A stretch of 64,000 nt of DNA from Mycetohabitans sp. B8 (GTDB lineage Bacteria; Pseudomonadota; Gammaproteobacteria; Burkholderiales; Burkholderiaceae). This document shows positions 49,242-57,998 of the stretch, piece after piece (within the stretch, counting starts at the first letter, position 1; the number at the start of each line of letters is the position of its first letter). Under the pieces are notes generated by a model, which was given only the letters and a program-made list of their open reading frames with translations, did not search any database and was not told the DNA's origin. The stretch lies in NCBI RefSeq assembly GCF_021991875.1, contig NZ_JAHLKR010000019.1, positions 248,001 to 312,000 on the forward strand, given 5' to 3'. The position numbers and the translations under genes were made by a program.

Positions 49242-50510
49242 TTATTGCGCGGCGCTAGCACCGGCCGACGCGCTCGCGGCAGCCTGGCTGGCCTCACCGG
49301 GCTGCACGCCGGATGCGGCCGACGCCGCGTCGGGCGACGGGCTCGCCGTCATTTCGGGCGGCAGTTGCGCAGGCACCGGCTTGACGGTTGCACCCGGGCG
49401 CACCTTCTCGGTGCCCTGCACGATGACGCGCTCACCCGGGTTCAGGCCGCTTTCGACAATCCAGTTCGCGCCATAGGTTCGGCTGGTAACCAGCTGGCGC
49501 AGCGTGACCTTGTTGTCCGAGCCGACCACCAGCGCGGTCGGCATGCCTTTCTGGTCGCGCGTAATCCCGACCTGCGGCACGACAATTGCCCGCTCGTTGA
49601 CCCCCTCGACGACCCGCGCGCGCACAAACATACCGGGCAGCAGCACGCGATCCGGGTTTGGAAACAATGCCCGCAGGATGACCGAGCCGGTGGACTGGTC
49701 GACCGTCACGTCAGCAAACTGCAGCTTGCCCTCGATCGGATAAAACGTACCGTCCTCGAGCATCAGCTGCACTTTCGCGCTGTTTGGGCCCTGGGTGCGC
49801 AAGCGCCCCTCCTGGATCTCGCGCCGCAATCGCAAACCATCAGCGCTCGATTGGGTCAGATCGACATACATCGGATTGAGTTGCTGCACAGTGGTCATCA
49901 ACGTGGCCTGGTTCGCCTGCACGTATGCGCCCGGCGTAACAACGGACAGACCGATGCGGCCATGAATCGGTGATACCACGTCGGTATAGCCCAGGTTAAT
50001 GGCCGCCGTCTGCACCGACGCCTTGCCAACCGCGACATCCGCCTCAGCCTGCCGCTCGGCGGCTACCGCATTGTCGTACTCCTGCTTGCTGATCGCATTC
50101 GACGCAACTAGCACCTTGAAGCGCTCCGCCTGAGCACGGGTCGATGCGAGATTGGCTTGCGCCTTGGCGAGCGACGCCTTCGCACTGGCGAGCGCGGCCT
50201 CGTACGGCGCCGAGTCGATTTTGTACAGCCGCTGGCCGGCCTTGACCTCACTACCCTCGGTGAATTCGCGGCGCTGCACGATGCCGTCCACGCGCGCGCG
50301 CACCTGCGCGACGAGGTACGCGCTGGTGCGCCCGGGCAAATCGGTGATCACCGGCACCGGCGTGGGCTCCACCGTCACCACGCCGACTTCGGGTATCTGC
50401 GCTGGTGGAGCGGCCGGCTTCTTGCCGCACCCGGCAAGCATGAAAGCTGCGGCTACCGCGGTCGCCGCGGTAACGGGGAAAAAACGTACTCGAACCCAAT
50501 CGACGCGCAT
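49242..50510 (-). CDS. bpeA: RND pump membrane-fusion lipoprotein (BpeA/AcrA type)
   Basis: Periplasmic adaptor of about 422 residues. A lipoprotein signal ends LAGC (Cys at residue 28). Then come the first half of the lipoyl domain (VRARVDGIVQRREFTEGSEV), a coiled-coil hairpin (residues about 95-165), lipoyl second half, beta-barrel (GYTDVVSPIHGRIGLS) and C-terminal Ala-rich tail. ATG 50510 has AGAGGTG about 7 bases upstream, so I prefer it to the GTG at 50519. First gene of the operon; its start faces the TetR operator. Confidence 0.95.
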   Translation of the reverse strand: MRVDWVRVRFFPVTAATAVAAAFMLAGCGKKPAAPPAQIPEVGVVTVEPTPVPVITDLPGRTSAYLVAQVRARVDGIVQRREFTEGSEVKAGQRLYKIDSAPYEAALASAKASLAKAQANLASTRAQAERFKVLVASNAISKQEYDNAVAAERQAEADVAVGKASVQTAAINLGYTDVVSPIHGRIGLSVVTPGAYVQANQATLMTTVQQLNPMYVDLTQSSADGLRLRREIQEGRLRTQGPNSAKVQLMLEDGTFYPIEGKLQFADVTVDQSTGSVILRALFPNPDRVLLPGMFVRARVVEGVNERAIVVPQVGITRDQKGMPTALVVGSDNKVTLRQLVTSRTYGANWIVESGLNPGERVIVQGTEKVRPGATVKPVPAQLPPEMTASPSPDAASAASGVQPGEASQAAASASAGASAAQ

Positions 50511-50776
50511 GGAACGCACCTCTGTATCTGACTGTGGCTAAGAATTGGAAGGACCCCACGCCTAGAACTGCCGGGTCGCGTCTGCCGACGCCTGATCGCC
50601 GGCCGTGCGCAGTACTGCGGCGCCCGGAACCCAAATGCGCCGCCTAAGTTGCATGCGACTGAGGAACGCAGCGAGCTTGACTTCGCGTCACGCGCGCCGA
50701 TCAGCTACCGTACCCGGCGCGTCGTGCACTCCCGGAGAAAACGCCGGTTGGCCTGACGATCAACGGATGCTATTGT

Positions 50777-50802
50777 ATATACATTCATTGCTGAATGTAT
50801 AT
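50777..50802. promoter_or_regulatory. TetR (BpeR/AcrR-like) operator
   Basis: A perfect inverted repeat, ATATACATTCA-TTGC-TGAATGTATAT, lies between the divergent bpeA and bpeR genes. It closely resembles the AcrR operator of E. coli, where TACATACATTTGTGAATGTATGTA is bound. It is 267 bases from the bpeA start and 112 from the bpeR start, and probably overlaps the bpeR promoter. Confidence 0.9.
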
Positions 50803-50913
50803 TACCGTAAAATTTTGATAGCCATCGATTGCGCACTGGCCCACGTCATGTGCGATCCACCCGGGCCGTGCCGGCTCTGCGATTCGCACAAGAGCGCTTG
50901 CAGCAACGAGACC

Positions 50914-51552
50914 ATGAGAAGGACCAAAGAAGAAGCCCTTGAGACGCGCAACCACATTCTTGACACAGCCGAAAGAGTATTTTTTGAACGGGGTGTGGCG
51001 CGCACGTCACTTGCGCACGTCGCCGTGGCAGCCGGGTTGACGCGCGGCGCGATCTACTGGCATTTCAAAAACAAGGCCGACCTGTTCACCGCGATGGTCG
51101 ACCGGGTCACGCTGCCAATGGAAACGCTGGTCGAGGCCACCGTTGACTCGCGCGAACAGGACCCGCTTGGCAGATTACGCGACGTATTCGTGTTCTGTCT
51201 GCGCGATGCCGCACAAAATCCCCGCAGCCGGCGGGTTTTCGAGATCCTGTTCACGAAATGCGAATACACGGAGGATATGGGCCCCGTGTTGGAGCGTCAC
51301 CGCAACGCGACCCGCGATGGCCGTGCGCGGCTGGAGATCGGGCTGCGCAACGCGATGGCCAAGGGCCAATTGTCCGCCGAGTTGGATCCGCAGCGCGGCG
51401 CACAGTTGCTGCACGCGTTCTTCGGCGGCATCCTGCGCGATTGGCTGCTTGACCATACGTCAATCGCGCTGGCGCAGGAAGCGGAACGCATCGCGGACAG
51501 TGGTTTCGCGATGCTGCGCAGCAGCCCGGCGACGCTCGCCGCGCCCTGCTGA
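50914..51552 (+). CDS. bpeR: TetR-family repressor of the efflux operon
   Basis: A 212-residue repressor. The helix-turn-helix occupies residues about 10-55 (MRRTKEEALETRNHILDTAE, then TSLAHVAVAAGLTRGAIYWH). The ligand domain has GRLRDVFVFCLRDAAQN and FEILFTKCEYTEDM, as in AcrR/BpeR. It probably represses the divergent bpeAB-oprB genes and itself by binding the inverted repeat upstream, and releases on binding drugs. ATG 50914 matches the AcrR start; the longer frame upstream has no similarity. Confidence 0.95.
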   Translation: MRRTKEEALETRNHILDTAERVFFERGVARTSLAHVAVAAGLTRGAIYWHFKNKADLFTAMVDRVTLPMETLVEATVDSREQDPLGRLRDVFVFCLRDAAQNPRSRRVFEILFTKCEYTEDMGPVLERHRNATRDGRARLEIGLRNAMAKGQLSAELDPQRGAQLLHAFFGGILRDWLLDHTSIALAQEAERIADSGFAMLRSSPATLAAPC

Positions 51553-51568
51553 CACGCCGCCAACGCGC

Positions 51569-51727
51569 TTACCGGCTCAGGTACAGCGCCCAGTAGTACG
51601 CGAGCGCGAGCATCGCGGTCAGGCCCCCGGTGATCGCGGCAGCCGACATACGTCCGTGGTGCGTGTGCTCATCGCGCGGTGCCAGCCCGTGCAGCGGCGC
51701 ATCGGCACTGGGCCGCCGCTTGGACAC
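51569..51727 (-). CDS. Small putative membrane protein (52 aa)
   Basis: A GTG at 51727 opens a 52-residue frame. The N-terminus is polar with His-rich DEHTHHGR, followed by a transmembrane helix (AAAITGGLTAMLALAYYWAL) and a short YLSR end. The frame is compact, its codon composition is like the neighbours', and it fills the gap after the tetR gene. No ribosome-binding site is strong and I do not recognise the family. Confidence 0.45.
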   Translation of the reverse strand: MSKRRPSADAPLHGLAPRDEHTHHGRMSAAAITGGLTAMLALAYYWALYLSR

Positions 51728-51827
51728 GGCAGGCCGCGCGTTTTGTGGCCGTCATGATGTCTGCACCTAGTATTGGCAAAATTGCGCTGCCACACATCGT
51801 GCGTCGCGCCCGCAAAACGCGCCGCGT

Positions 51828-52259
51828 TTACGACTGCGACCAGCGAAACGCAAGCGTCGCGTGGCGCCCCAGTGCAATCGACTTAGTCTGCGCCGCGTCC
51901 TTGTACTGCACGCGTACCGTGTAGCGTCCGGGCGCGAGCTTGACCAGCATGTACGGACCCTCCGAAATTGTATCGAGCACGCTCTGGCCGCCCGCCTGCG
52001 TGATGGTTACATGCACGTCGGCCAGGTATTCGTTGCGCGAGCCGGTGAACTGCAACGCGAGCGGCCAATGCGGCGCCTCGCGGCGCAACGCCTGCGACTC
52101 GTCCAACCCAACGCCGCCCGACGTATAGCTGACCTCGCCTTGCGTGCTGACCGGCGGCAAGCCGTTGTTGTCCTGCGCCCCGGCCCGTGTAGCAAAGCCG
52201 GTGACGCCGAGCAAGCCGGCCGCCAGCATGGCAAGCCCCATTCGATGGCGGTTTTTCAT
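51828..52259 (-). CDS. Secreted hypothetical protein with beta-sandwich-like repeat
   Basis: A 143-residue protein with a clear signal peptide (MKNRHRMGLAMLAAGLLGVT, cleaved near AGA-QDN). The mature part begins with STQGEVSYTSGGVGLDESQ and has GSRNEYLADVHVTITQAGGQ and a C-terminal PGRYTVRVQYKDAAQTKSIA, typical of carboxypeptidase-regulatory or Ig-like beta folds. It is probably periplasmic or exposed. The gene follows the two-component kinase on the same strand after a 155-base gap, and could be part of its regulon. Function unknown. Confidence 0.7.
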   Translation of the reverse strand: MKNRHRMGLAMLAAGLLGVTGFATRAGAQDNNGLPPVSTQGEVSYTSGGVGLDESQALRREAPHWPLALQFTGSRNEYLADVHVTITQAGGQSVLDTISEGPYMLVKLAPGRYTVRVQYKDAAQTKSIALGRHATLAFRWSQS

Positions 52260-52414
52260 CGTGTCACTCCTCTCCTAGACTGGTTCAAGGACGGCAGGTC
52301 CGCGGCGCGCCGCGCACACGGACCTCCCTACTTTACCGACCCGATCAACGGCATACGGTTCCAGCGAACCACGCGGCCAGTAAAATTTGTTACCCTGGCG
52401 TTTTTCATGGGTCG

Positions 52415-53770
52415 TCACATCGGGGCCGGAGTAGCTGCGCGCGCGCCGCCCGAGTGCCGCGCAAAGGTGACGCTGACGCGCAATCCGCGTCCGCCCGGTC
52501 CGTCGTCCAACTGTAATGACGCACCGTGCTGCTGCGCGACACCCCGCACGATGGCCAGGCCCAACCCGCTGCCACAGATTTGTGCGAGCGACTCATCGCG
52601 TGCCGGCATTCGATAGAATCGATCGAACACGCGCGCGCGCTCCGATGCTGGGATGCCGGGCCCGGTGTCAACGATCTGCACGCGCGGCCGGCCAGCGCCG
52701 TCGACATCGATCGACACGTCGACGCGCCCGTCCCGTGGCGTGTACTTGACCGCGTTATCGACCAGGTTGCCGATCATCATGCGCAACGCGTCGGGGTCGC
52801 CGGACACCGTCGCGTCCGCGGCCCCGTCCATGCCCAGGTCTACGCCGCGTTGCGCGGCGAGCGTCGTATACGCGCGCACGCTATCCTCGACCACCGCGCG
52901 CAACGACACGGGCACCCCTGCGCTGACGCAGTCCGCGCAGGGCTCGGCACGCGCGAGCGCCAGCAATTGCTCGACCAGCCGCGTCGCGCGCTCGACCCCG
53001 TGCTTCAGGTCCGCCGTCGCCTCCCGCCGCGCCGCGTTGTCCCGCGCACGCTCCAGCAGCTGCACCTGGATCTGCAACGCGGCCAGCGGCGTGCGCAACT
53101 CGTGCGCGGCATCGGCGACAAACGCGCGCTGCGTATCCAGCGCATGCGCCAGCCGCTCGAGCAATCCGTTGAGCGCGCGCACCAGCGGCTGCACCTCGTT
53201 GGGCAGCCGCCGGTCCGGCAACGGGTCGAGCGCGTCCGGTTGCCGTGTGTCCAACGCAAGCGCCACGCGGCGCAACGGCTTCAGCCCGCGGCCGATGACT
53301 AGCCAGACGGCCACGCCCAGCAGCGGCAACAGCATCAGCGAAGGCCACAGCGTGCGCAGCGCCACTTCCGCCGCCAGCCGGCTGCGCACGCTCATCGGCT
53401 GAGCGAGTTGCACAACATTGTCGCCCACCACCGCGCTATAGACCCGCCAGTCGCCACTGGACGTGTGTTCGGTCGAAAAACCCAGCCTGGCGCGCGGCGC
53501 GAGGGGGGCGCGTGGGTGCGAATAGTACAGTTGCACGCCTTCGCGGCTCCAGATCTGGATCACGACACCGCCGCTTTCCGGATCGCCCGCGCCAAACGCG
53601 GAACTGAACGGCTCCGATGGCAACGCCGCGGCAGTCTGCTGTAATTGGAAGTCGAACAGTTCATTGGCTTCAGCCCGGGCCTGCCGAAAAGTGAGCCAGC
53701 CTGCCAGGCCGAAGCCCGCTAGCAGCACCGCGATCAGCGAAATCAGCAGTTGTCGGCGAATCGAATTCAT
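52415..53770 (-). CDS. Sensor histidine kinase, QseC/TctE type
   Basis: A 451-residue membrane kinase. Two helices flank a periplasmic domain (residues about 12-30 and 145-165) that contains QIWSREGVQLYY, as in QseC. A HAMP segment follows, then H-box FVADAAHELRTPLAALQ (phospho-acceptor His), N-box MIGNLVDNAVKYTP, and G-boxes DTGPGIPASER and GSGLGLAIVRGVAQQHG. It phosphorylates the response regulator encoded 9 bases upstream. Signal unknown; adrenaline/AI-3 sensing is known for QseC but not assured here. Confidence 0.93.
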   Translation of the reverse strand: MNSIRRQLLISLIAVLLAGFGLAGWLTFRQARAEANELFDFQLQQTAAALPSEPFSSAFGAGDPESGGVVIQIWSREGVQLYYSHPRAPLAPRARLGFSTEHTSSGDWRVYSAVVGDNVVQLAQPMSVRSRLAAEVALRTLWPSLMLLPLLGVAVWLVIGRGLKPLRRVALALDTRQPDALDPLPDRRLPNEVQPLVRALNGLLERLAHALDTQRAFVADAAHELRTPLAALQIQVQLLERARDNAARREATADLKHGVERATRLVEQLLALARAEPCADCVSAGVPVSLRAVVEDSVRAYTTLAAQRGVDLGMDGAADATVSGDPDALRMMIGNLVDNAVKYTPRDGRVDVSIDVDGAGRPRVQIVDTGPGIPASERARVFDRFYRMPARDESLAQICGSGLGLAIVRGVAQQHGASLQLDDGPGGRGLRVSVTFARHSGGARAATPAPM

Positions 53771-53779
53771 CGGCCCGCG

Positions 53780-54439
53780 TCACGCCTTCGGCATCATGTA
53801 GCCCAGCCCACGCACGGTACGAATCATTTCCGCACCAAGCTTCTTGCGCAGTGAATGGATATAGACTTCGACCGTATTGCTGCCAATCTCCTCGCCCCAG
53901 CCATAGATCTTTTCCTCCAGCTGGCTCTTGGAGAACACCGCGCCAGGCCGCGCGAGCAGCGCCTCGAGCAACCCATACTCGCGCGCGGACAACGCAACGG
54001 GCACACCATCGAGCGTGACCTCGCGCGCGGCCGGATTCAACGTCAAGCCGCGGTGCCGAATCACTGTCTCGGCCCGACCGGCCTGACGGCGCACCAGGGC
54101 CCGCATGCGGGCGCCAAGCTCGTCCAGATCGAACGGCTTGACCAGGTAATCGTCCGCGCCCGCGTCAAGCCCTTTGACACGATCGGCCACTGCATCACGG
54201 GCGGTCACGATCAGCACGGGCAGCACATGTTTTTTGGCGCGCACCGTCTTGAGCACATCCAGGCCGTCGCGCTGAGGTAATCCGAGGTCAAGCAGCATCA
54301 GGTCGTACGGCTCGCCGTCAGCGGCCAGGATCGCCGCGGCGCCGTCCTGGACCCAATCCACTGCCCAGCCGTCCGCGCGCAGCGCCTTGCGCACACCTTC
54401 AGCGATCATCGGGTCGTCTTCGACGAGTAAAACACGCAT
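53780..54439 (-). CDS. Response regulator, OmpR/PhoB family (QseB/PmrA type)
   Basis: A 219-residue regulator. The receiver domain starts MRVLLVEDDPMIAEG with the phospho-acceptor Asp in LMLLDLGLP (near residue 51) and the conserved Lys in DDYLVKPF. The winged-helix DNA-binding domain follows (ARPGAVFSKSQLEEKIYGWG, SNTVEVYIHSLRKKLG), closest to QseB/PmrA. ATG 54439 is used; upstream in-frame Met residues add unconserved sequence. It is paired with the kinase gene (9-base gap). Targets are unknown but the PBP4 gene is divergent. Confidence 0.94.
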   Translation of the reverse strand: MRVLLVEDDPMIAEGVRKALRADGWAVDWVQDGAAAILAADGEPYDLMLLDLGLPQRDGLDVLKTVRAKKHVLPVLIVTARDAVADRVKGLDAGADDYLVKPFDLDELGARMRALVRRQAGRAETVIRHRGLTLNPAAREVTLDGVPVALSAREYGLLEALLARPGAVFSKSQLEEKIYGWGEEIGSNTVEVYIHSLRKKLGAEMIRTVRGLGYMMPKA

Positions 54440-54599
54440 GGGGCTGACTGTTCGTCCCTCCACAATTGAGTCATGCGCACATTCTATCCTTGTCGCCACA
54501 CCGGTTTGGCGCATCACCGCACCGTGTCAAATTTTGTATCGTGGAGCCGTCAGCCTGCCACTGTCACTACAATGAGCACTTTGCGCGCAACCAGCCGCC

Positions 54600-56420
54600 A
54601 TGTCGGCGTCAGCGCGTTTTTATCGCTCGCGCTTCTCTATGCTTCCGCATCCGTTCGCTTTCTTTGGCCGCGTCCCCCGGCTCGGCCTCGCCCGTCTCAT
54701 CCTGTCCGCTGTCCGATCGCTCAGCCGTAATGTCGATGTCCGCCAGGGCACTGCGTGCGTCACGACCCTCCCGCGGCAAGCGGGCGTGGCGGCACAGCGC
54801 TCGCGCCGCCAGTGGCTGGCCGCGATACTCGCGTGTGCGGCATGGGTTGCACTGCCAAGCGTGCCCACGCCGGCCTTCGCCGACGCGAAGCCCCAGGTCA
54901 AGGGAAGGCAAGCCAAGAGCAAGGCAAGTCGCAACGCGACGGCCAACGCATCGTACGTCAAGGCCCGCCCGAAGCGCTGCAAAGGCAAGACCGCCGACTG
55001 CGCGGTCAACGTACCGTCCGGCCCGCTGCCCGCGCCGGTGATGGACGGGCTCGCGCGTGCACGGGTGCCGCCCTCGTCGGTCAGCGTCGTCGTGCAGCGC
55101 GTGGGCGACACGCGGCCGTTGCTCGCGTGGAATGCGCGCGCGCCCATGCTGCCCGCCTCGACGATGAAACTGGTGACCACCTACGCCGGCCTGTCGATCC
55201 TCGGTCCGGATTATCGGTGGCGCACGAGTGCATACCGGGACGGCAGCATCGACGCCTCCGGCGTGCTGCACGGCAACCTGTACATCCAAGGCACGGGCGA
55301 TCCGAAGCTCACGCCGGAAGAATTGCTCGACCTGGTGGACAAGATCCACAAGCAAGGCATCATTGCGGTGGACGGCGACCTGATCCTGGACAAGCGATGG
55401 TTTGACGCATCCACGCGCGACCTGCCTGCGTTTGACGAGAACACCAACTCACCGTACAACGTCGGCCCAGATCCGCTGCTGTATGCGTTTAAGTCGCTGT
55501 CCTTTACGTTGAACCCGTCGCCGAGCGGCGACGTGGCCATCAACATGACGCCTGCGCTCGCGCAACTGAAGATCGTCAACCAGTTGCGCGAGACGCGCGG
55601 CGCGTGCACCAGCGTGCTGCACAGCATGACCCCAGCCATCAAGCTCACGCCGCAAGGCATCGTGCAAGCGGTATTCAGCGGCGACTATCCGACGCGCTGC
55701 GGCGAGCGTACCGTCAACATGGCTGCACTGGATCACTCGAGCTTTTTTGCCGGTGGTTTCCTGGCACTGTGGAAGCAGACCGGGGGCACCTTCACCGGCA
55801 CGGTGCGCGAAGGTGCGACGCCACCCAACGCCCACCTGGTGGTCACCCATCGTGGGATAGAACTCTCGACGATCGTGCACGACATCAACAAGTTGTCGAA
55901 CAACACGATGGCACGCAACCTATTCCTGTCGATCGGTGCAGTGGGCGCGCGCCCGATTGCGTCGCACCTGCCCGTCAATCTCGCCCCGCCGGTGCCGTCC
56001 ACGCCCGCGCGCAGCGCGCAGGTCATCCGTGACTTTTTGGCCAAAAGCGGGCTGGCGATGCCCGAGTTGAAACTGGACAATGGCTCCGGCCTGTCGCGCA
56101 ACGAGCACATCAGCGCGGCCTCGATGGCTAAGCTGCTGGTGGCGGCCAACGCCAGCCCTGTCGCGCAGGCCTTCGTCGCGTCGTTGCCCATTGCCGGCGT
56201 GGACGGCACGATGCGTCACCGGCTCACCGGGGCACCAGTGGGCGGCAATGCGCGGATCAAGACGGGCACATTGCGCAACGTGCGCGCGATTGCCGGCTAT
56301 GTCGCCGCTGCGAGCGGCGAAAGCTACGTGGTCGTGAGCTTGATTAACGATCCACGCGCCGCCGCCGCGCGGCAGGCACACGATGCCTTACTCGAATGGG
56401 TCTACCAACGCGCCCGGTAA
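54600..56420 (+). CDS. dacB: D-alanyl-D-alanine carboxypeptidase/endopeptidase (PBP4)
   Basis: A class C penicillin-binding protein that trims and splits peptidoglycan cross-links in the periplasm. The motifs are PASTMKL (SxxK, Ser near residue 187 from this start), SNN (SxN), and KTGTLRN (KTG). The signal peptide QWLAAILACAAWVALPSVPT, cleaved near FADAK, starts about 70 residues in. That makes the first ATG doubtful. An in-frame GTG at 54786 (VAAQRSRRQWLAA) would give a normal Sec signal. An unusual Lys/Arg-rich segment lies between signal and catalytic domain. It is divergent from the QseB-type regulator. Confidence 0.9.
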   Translation: MSASARFYRSRFSMLPHPFAFFGRVPRLGLARLILSAVRSLSRNVDVRQGTACVTTLPRQAGVAAQRSRRQWLAAILACAAWVALPSVPTPAFADAKPQVKGRQAKSKASRNATANASYVKARPKRCKGKTADCAVNVPSGPLPAPVMDGLARARVPPSSVSVVVQRVGDTRPLLAWNARAPMLPASTMKLVTTYAGLSILGPDYRWRTSAYRDGSIDASGVLHGNLYIQGTGDPKLTPEELLDLVDKIHKQGIIAVDGDLILDKRWFDASTRDLPAFDENTNSPYNVGPDPLLYAFKSLSFTLNPSPSGDVAINMTPALAQLKIVNQLRETRGACTSVLHSMTPAIKLTPQGIVQAVFSGDYPTRCGERTVNMAALDHSSFFAGGFLALWKQTGGTFTGTVREGATPPNAHLVVTHRGIELSTIVHDINKLSNNTMARNLFLSIGAVGARPIASHLPVNLAPPVPSTPARSAQVIRDFLAKSGLAMPELKLDNGSGLSRNEHISAASMAKLLVAANASPVAQAFVASLPIAGVDGTMRHRLTGAPVGGNARIKTGTLRNVRAIAGYVAAASGESYVVVSLINDPRAAAARQAHDALLEWVYQRAR

Positions 56421-56832
56421 CGCTCGCTGGCGCCGTAGTTTCAAGCATCCAGAAAAACCCTGACGGCACGCGCGGTTGACCGTGTCTTATTGAATAAAGC
56501 CTCTAGCTGATAGACGCAATCATCGATCAGAGTCGGTGTACCCTTAACCCGTTCTTGCCGTGGCTGCTTAGACGGCTCTAGCGGGACGAAGCGCCGGTGC
56601 ACCCCGCCCGGCATAACAATGACAATGCACGAGCGGCACCATGCCGCTCGAGACGCATATCGGAGGACGCGAGTGCGGTTCGACGCCATTTGGCTGCTGC
56701 CGGCGTCGGGGAAACATTTCGTTATCCATATCGATTTGATCCGCCGCGATGTCAACTCGGCAAGCGCGTGGCGCGCGGCCGCTTACGATCCATCCGGCCT
56801 GATGGCACGACCTATTTATATCAGGAGACACA
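56421..56832. other. Intergenic, no gene seen
   Basis: Short frames occur on both strands but none shows coding character. The last part must hold the promoter and the CAGGAG ribosome-binding site of the esterase gene. I see no terminator with a T-run after dacB. Confidence 0.4.
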
Positions 56833-57924
56833 ATGAAGAATCAGAAGAACACGTTGCAGCGCTTCGTGCGCACAGCGATCGCATGTTCCACATTTGCGCT
56901 GCTCGCCGCGTGCGGCGGTGGTAGCAGCGGCGATCCATCGACGCAGACTCCAGCGGGAAACATCCGACTGCAAGTGGTCGCGTTCGGCGACAGCCTATCC
57001 GATGCCGGCACCTATGCAGTGACCAGCACGAGCACCGCCGGCCCGCTCGCGTTAGGCGGCGGCCGCTTCACGACCAATCCCGGGCAGGTGTGGACGCAGA
57101 ACGTCGCGCAATACTACGGTGATACGCTCACGCCGGCGTTCAAAGCAGGCTTCGGCGTGCCGTTGACCGCGGCGGGCGGCTTGGATTACGCGCAAGGCGG
57201 GGCCACGGCCAATACCCGTGGCTCGACCACCAGCGCCGGCATGACGGCCGAGCCCGTCACCTGGCAGGTCAGCGCCTACTTGCAGGCGCACGGCAGCTTC
57301 AACAGCAACCAATTGGTGCTCATCGAGGCCGGGGCCAACGATGTGCTGAACAACGCGCAAGCGCTGGCGGCCGGCCAGATCACGCAGGCCGCGGCGATAC
57401 AGAACATCACGACGGCGGCCATCACGCTCGCCCACGTAATCGACCAGATACTGCAGGCTGGCGCAACCAAGGTGGTCGTCGCGAACCTGCCCAACATTGG
57501 CGTGACGCCGCTCGGTGTGTCCAGCGCCGATGGCGGCGCCGAACTCACGCAACTGTCGGCCGGCTTCAACACCGCGTTGAAGGCGGCGCTCGCGCAAGGC
57601 GGCATCGACCAGAAGGTGATCCAGCTCGACGTATTCTCGTGGATCACCCACCTGGCAGCCAACTATCAAGCCAATGGGTTCAAGGTCGGTGCCACCGGCA
57701 CCGCATGCGATTTGACCAAAATGGTCGCGTCGGCGCAACAGGCCGGCGAGCCCAATCCGGCCTCGTACGGCACGTCGCTGCTGTGCGCGCCGGACAGCTA
57801 CACCGAGCAGAACGCGGACCAGACCTATATGTTCGCCGACCAGATCCACCCGACGACTCGCACGCATCAGTTGTTCGCGCAATTCGCGCAGGAGCAGATC
57901 GTGGCGCACGGCATCGGCAAGTAA
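56833..57924 (+). CDS. GDSL-family esterase/lipase lipoprotein
   Basis: A 363-residue SGNH hydrolase. The lipoprotein signal ends LLAAC (Cys 27), followed by a GGGSSG linker. Block I is VVAFGDSLSDAGT (nucleophile Ser near 54), block III IEAGANDV (Asn of the oxyanion hole), block V ADQIHPTTRTHQ (Asp and His). Such enzymes hydrolyse lipids or esters at the outer membrane or outside the cell; substrate unknown. CAGGAG sits 8 bases before the ATG. It stands alone. Confidence 0.93.
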   Translation: MKNQKNTLQRFVRTAIACSTFALLAACGGGSSGDPSTQTPAGNIRLQVVAFGDSLSDAGTYAVTSTSTAGPLALGGGRFTTNPGQVWTQNVAQYYGDTLTPAFKAGFGVPLTAAGGLDYAQGGATANTRGSTTSAGMTAEPVTWQVSAYLQAHGSFNSNQLVLIEAGANDVLNNAQALAAGQITQAAAIQNITTAAITLAHVIDQILQAGATKVVVANLPNIGVTPLGVSSADGGAELTQLSAGFNTALKAALAQGGIDQKVIQLDVFSWITHLAANYQANGFKVGATGTACDLTKMVASAQQAGEPNPASYGTSLLCAPDSYTEQNADQTYMFADQIHPTTRTHQLFAQFAQEQIVAHGIGK

Positions 57925-57998
57925 TTGCCCGGTAACGCGCGCAAGCCACGCGTGGATAGCGATGGGGCGCTCGACCGGGCTCCCCCGGTCCGGTCGCG

